Source: an uncultured Clostridia bacterium
Lineage (GTDB): Bacteria; Bacillota; Clostridia; Christensenellales; UBA1242
Reading direction: 5' to 3'
NCBI GenBank assembly: GCA_934793215.1
Contig: CAKVOP010000004.1
Coordinates: 9,058-73,057 of the forward strand
Length of the DNA: 64,000 nucleotides
The translations under genes and the position numbers were made by a program. The notes beneath the pieces are model-generated. The model worked only from the letters and a program-made list of their open reading frames with translations. It ran no database searches and was not told the DNA's origin. Positions 59,560 through 64,000 of the stretch are shown here, in pieces (positions within the stretch are counted from its first letter, which is position 1; each line of letters begins with the position of its first letter).

Positions 59560-60295
59560 TTTACTGCCTGCTGAAATGGTGCTAATGCGAAAGGCTGGAC
59601 AAATAACAAGAGACGCACTTTCTTATTGTAAATCTCTTATAAAGCCCGGTGTTTCGACAAAAGAACTTGACATTTTAGTGGAAAAGTTTATAATAGATAG
59701 TGGTGCTATCCCAGCGTGCAAAAATTATGAGGGCTTCCCTGCAAGCATCTGTGCTTCAGTCAATGATATGGTTGTTCACGGAATTCCTAATTTTAACACG
59801 ATTCTTAAAGAAGGGGATATAATCAGTATAGACCTCGTGGTAAACTATAAGGGTTTTCACGGGGACGCTGCAAGAACTTTCCCAGTGGGCAAAATCTCAC
59901 CAGAAGCGGAAAAACTTATTAGGGTTACCGAGGAGTGTTTCTTTGAAGGTGTGAAGAACCTAAAAGTGGGTCATAGGTTGGGCGAGGCAAGTCATGCAAT
60001 TCAAGTCCATGCAGAGTCAAATGGGTTTTCGGTAGTAAGAGAACTTGTTGGACACGGTATAGGCAAAAAAATGCATGAGCCACCAAATGTTCCAAATTAT
60101 GGCAAAGTAACTGACGGACCAATCGTAACAGATAATGCATGTCTTGCAATTGAGCCTATGATTAACATGGGACGAAAGGAAGTATGGCTTGTTGAAGATG
60201 GTTGGGGAGTCGTTACTCGTGACGGCAAATATTCAGCTCATTATGAAAATACTGTTCATGTTACTCGTGACGGTGTTGAAATCTTGACTCTATAA
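59552..60295 (+). CDS. map: Type I methionine aminopeptidase
   Basis: 247 residues. Removes initiator Met from nascent proteins. The five metal ligands are visible: Asp in IDLVVNYKGFHGD (two Asp), His in GHGIGKKMHE, Glu in AIEPMINMG, and Glu in HYENTVHVT. No N-terminal zinc finger. GGAGGC site within adk. Confidence 0.98.
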   Translation: MNNLLPAEMVLMRKAGQITRDALSYCKSLIKPGVSTKELDILVEKFIIDSGAIPACKNYEGFPASICASVNDMVVHGIPNFNTILKEGDIISIDLVVNYKGFHGDAARTFPVGKISPEAEKLIRVTEECFFEGVKNLKVGHRLGEASHAIQVHAESNGFSVVRELVGHGIGKKMHEPPNVPNYGKVTDGPIVTDNACLAIEPMINMGRKEVWLVEDGWGVVTRDGKYSAHYENTVHVTRDGVEILTL

Positions 60296-60304
60296 GAGGT
60301 AAAC

Positions 60305-60565
60305 ATGAGAGTTGGAAATGTTGTACAAGCACTCGCTGGAAAAGAAAATGGACAAATCTTCGTGATTGTCCGCCTTGATGATAAATATGCTTATTTATCA
60401 AATGGCAAAAGGCTTAAATATGATAAGCCTAAAAAGAAGAGCCTAAAACATGTAAAATTATACGACGAAGAGGCTCTGACCGAAGAAGCGCTTAGCGAAA
60501 AAGACGAAAAAGTGAATGCGCTTATTCGCAAATTCTTATCAAAAAAAAGGAGTGAACATGTCTAA
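60305..60565 (+). CDS. KOW-domain L14e-like RNA-binding protein
   Basis: 86 residues. The N-terminal KOW/SH3-like barrel (GNVVQALAGKENGQIFVIV) resembles eukaryotic L14e and the YmxH-like small proteins located before infA in many Firmicutes. The C-terminus is charged and helical. Probably ribosome- or RNA-associated; exact role unknown. Overlaps infA by 8 bp. Confidence 0.85.
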   Translation: MRVGNVVQALAGKENGQIFVIVRLDDKYAYLSNGKRLKYDKPKKKSLKHVKLYDEEALTEEALSEKDEKVNALIRKFLSKKRSEHV

Positions 60566-60782
60566 AGAAGATGTGATTGAATTTGAAGGAGTGGTTGAAG
60601 AAGTTCTTCCAAACACCACATTTAGAGTCCGTTTATCAAATGGACATGAAATCATCACCTACCTTTCAGGGAAATTGAGAAAAAACTATATCAAAGTTCT
60701 TGAAGGGGACAAAGTAAAAGTGGAAATGAGCCCATACGATCTTACCAAGGGTAGAATCACTTGGAGAGAAAAGGGTTGCTAA
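60558..60782 (+). CDS. infA: Translation initiation factor IF-1
   Basis: 74 residues from ATG 60558 behind AAAAGGAG; the frame upstream belongs to the KOW gene. OB fold with EFEGVVEEVLPNTTFRVRL and DLTKGRITWRE. It blocks the A site during initiation. Confidence 0.97.
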   Translation: MSKEDVIEFEGVVEEVLPNTTFRVRLSNGHEIITYLSGKLRKNYIKVLEGDKVKVEMSPYDLTKGRITWREKGC

Positions 60783-60794
60783 AAAGGAGAAACA

Positions 60795-60911
60795 ATGAAA
60801 GTTAGAGCATCTGTTAAGCCAATTTGTGATAAGTGTAGAGTTATTAAGAGAGATGGTAAAGTTATGGTCATCTGCTCAAAAGACGCAAAACACAAACAAG
60901 TGCAAGGCTAA
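60795..60911 (+). CDS. rpmJ: Ribosomal protein bL36
   Basis: 38 residues (MKVRASVKPICDKCRVIKR then GKVMVIC). The CDKC ... C ... H zinc ligands of the C+ form are present. AAGGAG site. Confidence 0.96.
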   Translation: MKVRASVKPICDKCRVIKRDGKVMVICSKDAKHKQVQG

Positions 60912-60935
60912 AATATAATATTGGAGGATAATTAA

Positions 60936-61313
60936 ATGGCAAGAATTGCTGGTGTAGATTTACCCAGAGAAAAAAGATTGGAACTTGGACTTACCTATAT
61001 CTATGGAATAGGCAGAGTTACTTCCAACAAAATTTGTGAAGCAACAGGCGTAAGTGCTGATACACGTGTTAAAGACCTTACTGATGAACAAGTTGCTAAA
61101 CTTAGAAACTATATTGAACATAATGTTCTTGTTGAAGGTGAACTTCGCAAAAAAGTCGATATGGACATTAAAAAACTTATTGAAATCGGTTGCTACCGTG
61201 GTGTTCGTCACCGTAAGGGACTCCCTGTAAGAGGACAAAACACTAGAAACAACGCTAGAACAAGAAAAGGTCCAAAGAGAGTTGTAGCGGGAAGCTCTAA
61301 AAAGGGTAAATAA
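60936..61313 (+). CDS. rpsM: Ribosomal protein uS13
   Basis: 125 residues, head protein contacting P-site tRNA. ARIAGVDLPREKRLELGLTY start; RHRKGLPVRGQNTRNNARTRK-type tail that reaches the decoding area. First gene of the alpha portion. Confidence 0.97.
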   Translation: MARIAGVDLPREKRLELGLTYIYGIGRVTSNKICEATGVSADTRVKDLTDEQVAKLRNYIEHNVLVEGELRKKVDMDIKKLIEIGCYRGVRHRKGLPVRGQNTRNNARTRKGPKRVVAGSSKKGK

Positions 61314-61323
61314 GGAGAGATAA

Positions 61324-61725
61324 ATGGCAACAAAAACTATTAACAATGTAAAGAAAACAAAGAAAAGAGTTAGCAAAAATGTAACTGCTGGACAAGTTCA
61401 CATTAAAACCTCTTTCAACAACACCATCGTAAGTTTTACTGACTGCGAAGGTAATGTTATTTCTTGGTGCTCATCTGGAAGACTTAAACTTAAAGGCTCA
61501 AAGAAGAGTACACCATTCGCAGCACAAACTTGTGTTGAAGAAGCTGCAAAAGTCGCAAAAGAACATGGTATCAAAACAGTTGAAGTTTTCGTAAAAGGAC
61601 CTGGTTCTGGTAGAGAACTTGCTATCCGTTCAATTCAAAACTGTGATATCGCTGTTACTATGATTAAGGATGTTTCACCAATCGCTCATAACGGTTGCAG
61701 ACCTCCTAAAACTAGAAGAGTATAA
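61324..61725 (+). CDS. rpsK: Ribosomal protein uS11
   Basis: 133 residues, platform protein. GQVHIKTSFNNTIVSFTD, KGPGSGRELAIRSI and the end HNGCRPPKTRRV are diagnostic. Confidence 0.98.
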   Translation: MATKTINNVKKTKKRVSKNVTAGQVHIKTSFNNTIVSFTDCEGNVISWCSSGRLKLKGSKKSTPFAAQTCVEEAAKVAKEHGIKTVEVFVKGPGSGRELAIRSIQNCDIAVTMIKDVSPIAHNGCRPPKTRRV

Positions 61726-61739
61726 AAGGAGAAAGGTAA

Positions 61740-62366
61740 ATGGCAAGAACTATTGAACCTGACTGCCGTCAGTGTAGAAGAGAAGGTTGCAAACTTTTCC
61801 TTAAAGGTGAAAGATGCACCACTAAAAAATGTGCTATGGAAAGAAGACCTGTTATCCCTGGACAACATGGCAATTCAAAGAGAAGAGTTACTTTCTCTGA
61901 ATATGGCACACAACTTAGAGAAAAACAAAAAGTTAAAAGAATGTATGGTATTCTTGAAAAACAATTTAGAGAATACTATGAAAAAGCTCGTAAAATGGAA
62001 GGAGCAACTGGTCCTCAAATGCTCGTATGCATTGAAAGAAGACTTGATAATGTTGTTTACAGAATGGGAATTGGCAGAAGCCGTAAACAAGCCCGCCAAA
62101 TTGTAAACCATGGACTTATCACTGTTAACGGAAAGAGAGTAAATATTCCTTCTTTCTCAGTTAAAGTGGGTGATGTTATCGCTATCAAAGAAAACAAACA
62201 AGACAATGTATTTTTCAAAGATTTGAAAGGTGCTAAAGTCGTAATGCCAAAATGGCTTGAATTCGACACTAACACTCTTACAGGAAAGATCAATGCGCTT
62301 CCTGTTAGAGAAGATATTGATGCTGACATCAAAGAACAACTTATCGTTGAATTGTATTCAAGATAG
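61740..62366 (+). CDS. rpsD: Ribosomal protein uS4 (zinc C+ form)
   Basis: 208 residues. Primary 16S binder. Four cysteines in CRQCRREGCKLF ... CTTKKCA give the zinc site; the S4 RNA-binding domain reads RRLDNVVYRMGIGRSRKQARQ-like at about 95-115. In many bacteria S4 autoregulates the alpha operon. Confidence 0.97.
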   Translation: MARTIEPDCRQCRREGCKLFLKGERCTTKKCAMERRPVIPGQHGNSKRRVTFSEYGTQLREKQKVKRMYGILEKQFREYYEKARKMEGATGPQMLVCIERRLDNVVYRMGIGRSRKQARQIVNHGLITVNGKRVNIPSFSVKVGDVIAIKENKQDNVFFKDLKGAKVVMPKWLEFDTNTLTGKINALPVREDIDADIKEQLIVELYSR

Positions 62367-62387
62367 TTTTATAGGAGGATTAGATTT

Positions 62388-63338
62388 ATGGAAATGGAAA
62401 GACCTAGAATCGCTTGTGAAGAAACAGATAATGGTGCTTTCGCCAGATTTGTTGTAGAGCCACTCGAAAAAGGCTACGGAATCACTCTTGGGAATGCTAT
62501 GAGAAGAACTCTTCTCTCTGCACTTCCAGGATCTGCTCCTATCGCAGTTAGAATTGCAGGTGTCGCACACGAATTCTCAACTGTTAGAGGAGTAACAGAA
62601 GATGTTGTTGACATCGTTCTTAATCTTAAATCACTTGCAGTAAAATGCAAAAATCGTGATAAAGATTTCGTAACATACCTTCACATTAGAAAAAGTGGAG
62701 CAGGTGAAGTTACAGCAAGAGATTTTGAAGAAAATAGTGATGTTGAAATCCTTAACCCAGACCTCCACATTTGTACAATGGACGATGGTGCCGTTCTCAA
62801 TCTTGACCTTATGATTGGAAACGGTAGAGGATATGTTCCAAACACTGTTAACAAAGAAAAATTTGATGACATTGATTTCATCGCTATGGATTCATTATTC
62901 TCACCAGTGAAAAGAGTTAATTTCAATGTTGAAAGCACTCGTGTTGGTCAAAGTGTTAATTTTGACAAACTCACTCTTGAAGTTGAAACAAACGGAACAA
63001 CCTCTGCCAGAGAAATTGTTGCTCTTGCAGGAAAGATTGTTATGGAACATATCAATCTTTTTGTTGAACTTTGCTCACAAATCGCAAATTCAGATATCTT
63101 AGTTTCAAGGGAAGAAGATAAACAAGTTAAACTTATGGAACTTCCTATTGAAGAAATGGATCTTTCTGTTCGTTCATACAACTGCTTGAAGAGAGCAGGA
63201 ATCAACAATGTTGAGGACCTCACTAAAAAGTCAAGAGGCGACATGCTCAAAGTTAAAAACCTTGGCATTAAGTCTATTGATGAGGTTATTGCAAAACTTG
63301 AAAGTTATGGACTTTCTCTTCGTAAGGACGAAGACTAA
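62388..63338 (+). CDS. rpoA: RNA polymerase alpha subunit
   Basis: 316 residues. Dimerising N-terminal domain (about 1-230, LEKGYGITLGNAMRRTLLSAL and HEFSTVRGVTEDV) nucleates the enzyme; the C-terminal domain (about 250-316, RSYNCLKRAGINNVEDLT, LGIKSIDEVIAKL) binds UP elements and regulators. Normal length. Confidence 0.98.
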   Translation: MEMERPRIACEETDNGAFARFVVEPLEKGYGITLGNAMRRTLLSALPGSAPIAVRIAGVAHEFSTVRGVTEDVVDIVLNLKSLAVKCKNRDKDFVTYLHIRKSGAGEVTARDFEENSDVEILNPDLHICTMDDGAVLNLDLMIGNGRGYVPNTVNKEKFDDIDFIAMDSLFSPVKRVNFNVESTRVGQSVNFDKLTLEVETNGTTSAREIVALAGKIVMEHINLFVELCSQIANSDILVSREEDKQVKLMELPIEEMDLSVRSYNCLKRAGINNVEDLTKKSRGDMLKVKNLGIKSIDEVIAKLESYGLSLRKDED

Positions 63339-63358
63339 AATAATAAAGGAGAAAAGTA

Positions 63359-63868
63359 ATGGCTAACGAAAAATTAGGAAGACCAAGCAAAGAAAAAGAC
63401 GCTATGCTTCGTGGACTTGTTTCTGACCTTTTGTGGTATGGAAAAGTTGAAACAACTGTTGCAAGAGCAAAATCAGTTAGACGCCAAGCAGAAAAACTCT
63501 TAACTCTTGCTATCAACTCTTACGAAGATATCGTTAAAGTTGAAAAAGAAATCAAAGATGCAAAGGGTGTAAAAGTTAAGACTACTGTTTCTAACGATGG
63601 TCCAAAGAAATTGCAAGCACGCAGACAACTTATGGCTTATCTCATGGACAGACAAGAACAAAGAAAACCAAAAGAATCTGTTGAGGCATTTGATGCAAGA
63701 ACAAACGGAATCAACCACCCACTTCTTGAAAAAATCTTCAATGTTTATGCTCCAAAATATGCAGCTAGAGCAAAAGAAGTAGGTCAAGGCGGTGGATACA
63801 CAAGAATCATTAAGATGGGGCAACGCAGAGGCGACTCAGCTGAATTGGCTATTGTAGAACTTATTTAA
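63359..63868 (+). CDS. rplQ: Ribosomal protein bL17 with internal insertion
   Basis: 169 residues compared with about 113-130 in most bacteria. The core motifs LGRPSKEKDAMLRGLVSDLL, RAKSVRRQAEKLLTLA and GGGYTRIIKMGQRRGDSAELAIVEL flank an added charged region (about residues 62-125, including KEIKDAKGVKVKTTV and RQEQRKPKESVEAFD). Last gene of the operon. Confidence 0.95.
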   Translation: MANEKLGRPSKEKDAMLRGLVSDLLWYGKVETTVARAKSVRRQAEKLLTLAINSYEDIVKVEKEIKDAKGVKVKTTVSNDGPKKLQARRQLMAYLMDRQEQRKPKESVEAFDARTNGINHPLLEKIFNVYAPKYAARAKEVGQGGGYTRIIKMGQRRGDSAELAIVELI

Positions 63869-63870
63869 TA

Positions 63871-63910
63871 AAAAAATCATCGAAAGCATGGTGCGATCGA
63901 TGATTTTTTT
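63871..63910 (+). terminator. Terminator of the ribosomal operon
   Basis: AAAAAATCATCGA (63871-63883) pairs with TCGATGATTTTTT ending in eight T residues. Confidence 0.93.
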
Positions 63911-63911
63911 T

Positions 63912-64000
63912 GAGAAATAAACAGAGAAATAAACAGAGAAATAAACAGAGAAATAAACAGAGAAATAAACAGAGAAATAAACAGAGAAATAAACAGAGAA
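63912..64000 (+). repeat. 12-bp tandem repeat (minisatellite) running off the window
   Basis: AGAGAAATAAAC repeated perfectly for at least seven units from 63912 to the last base. It begins immediately after the operon terminator. Its true length is unknown because the window ends inside it. Confidence 0.95.

Noticed and set aside
63912..64000. CRISPR-like regular repeats
   Set aside because: The units are 12 bp with no spacers between them and no cas genes are present; this is a simple tandem repeat.

Overview
The window reads as chromosome of a low-GC, probably spore-forming, uncultured gut Clostridia (Firmicutes). The evidence is the spmA-spmB spore maturation pair, AT-rich non-coding DNA, strong AGGAGG ribosome binding sites, sigma-A promoters that often carry an extended -10 (TGTTATAAT), Gram-positive N- or C-terminal surface anchoring, and a single S10-spc-alpha ribosomal run. 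The closest lineage (for example a Christensenellales-like group) is inference only; there is no rRNA gene in the window.

Layout. 1-4.3 kb: the end of a secreted repeat protein, engB, an rlmD-type rRNA methyltransferase, two unknown genes and tRNA-Arg. 4.4-10 kb: a secreted DUF5722 glycosidase-like protein translationally coupled to a metallophosphoesterase; both carry copies of one unnamed surface repeat. 10-15 kb: a SAM riboswitch with a divergent metK, an unusual tandem N-formylglutamate-amidohydrolase-like protein, a decayed HD-domain pseudogene and a small exported Ig-like protein. 15-20 kb: an AT-rich island with an AbrB-type regulator, a one-polypeptide restriction-modification enzyme, a nested hairpin RNA or DNA element and a serine recombinase whose reading frame ends inside tRNA-Ser. 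20-24 kb: a membrane-anchored M60 mucin-type peptidase and a DUF11 protein. 24.5-28.9 kb: a zinc-ribbon membrane protein, a Cu/Zn superoxide dismutase, a CrtO-like membrane acyltransferase, a MurG/UgtP-type glycosyltransferase, an ASCH protein and an AT-rich kilobase with a gene relic. 28.9-35.4 kb: spmB-spmA, tatD-rsmA, then an orphan VirB6/TrbL-like membrane protein followed by a stand-alone copy of its C-terminal tail and a tailed mscL. 35.5-46 kb: tRNA-Val with att-like repeats, a giant GH2 beta-galactosidase and a giant InlB-repeat/leucine-rich surface protein. 46-48 kb: a small orphan gene, a hypothetical gene and recO. 48-63.9 kb: the S10-spc-alpha operon with a structured leader, secY, adk, map, infA, rpoA and rplQ, ending in a terminator and a 12-bp tandem repeat that runs out of the window.

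How it fits together. The accessory genes suggest a host-glycan lifestyle: M60 peptidase, DUF5722 and GH2 enzymes and large adhesin-like proteins, each mostly with its own promoter and terminator. The core genes are conserved housekeeping. The most unusual items are the VirB6-like protein with its detached tail copy, the duplicated amidohydrolase-fold protein, the nested stem element beside the serine recombinase, and the repeat shared by two coupled exported enzymes.
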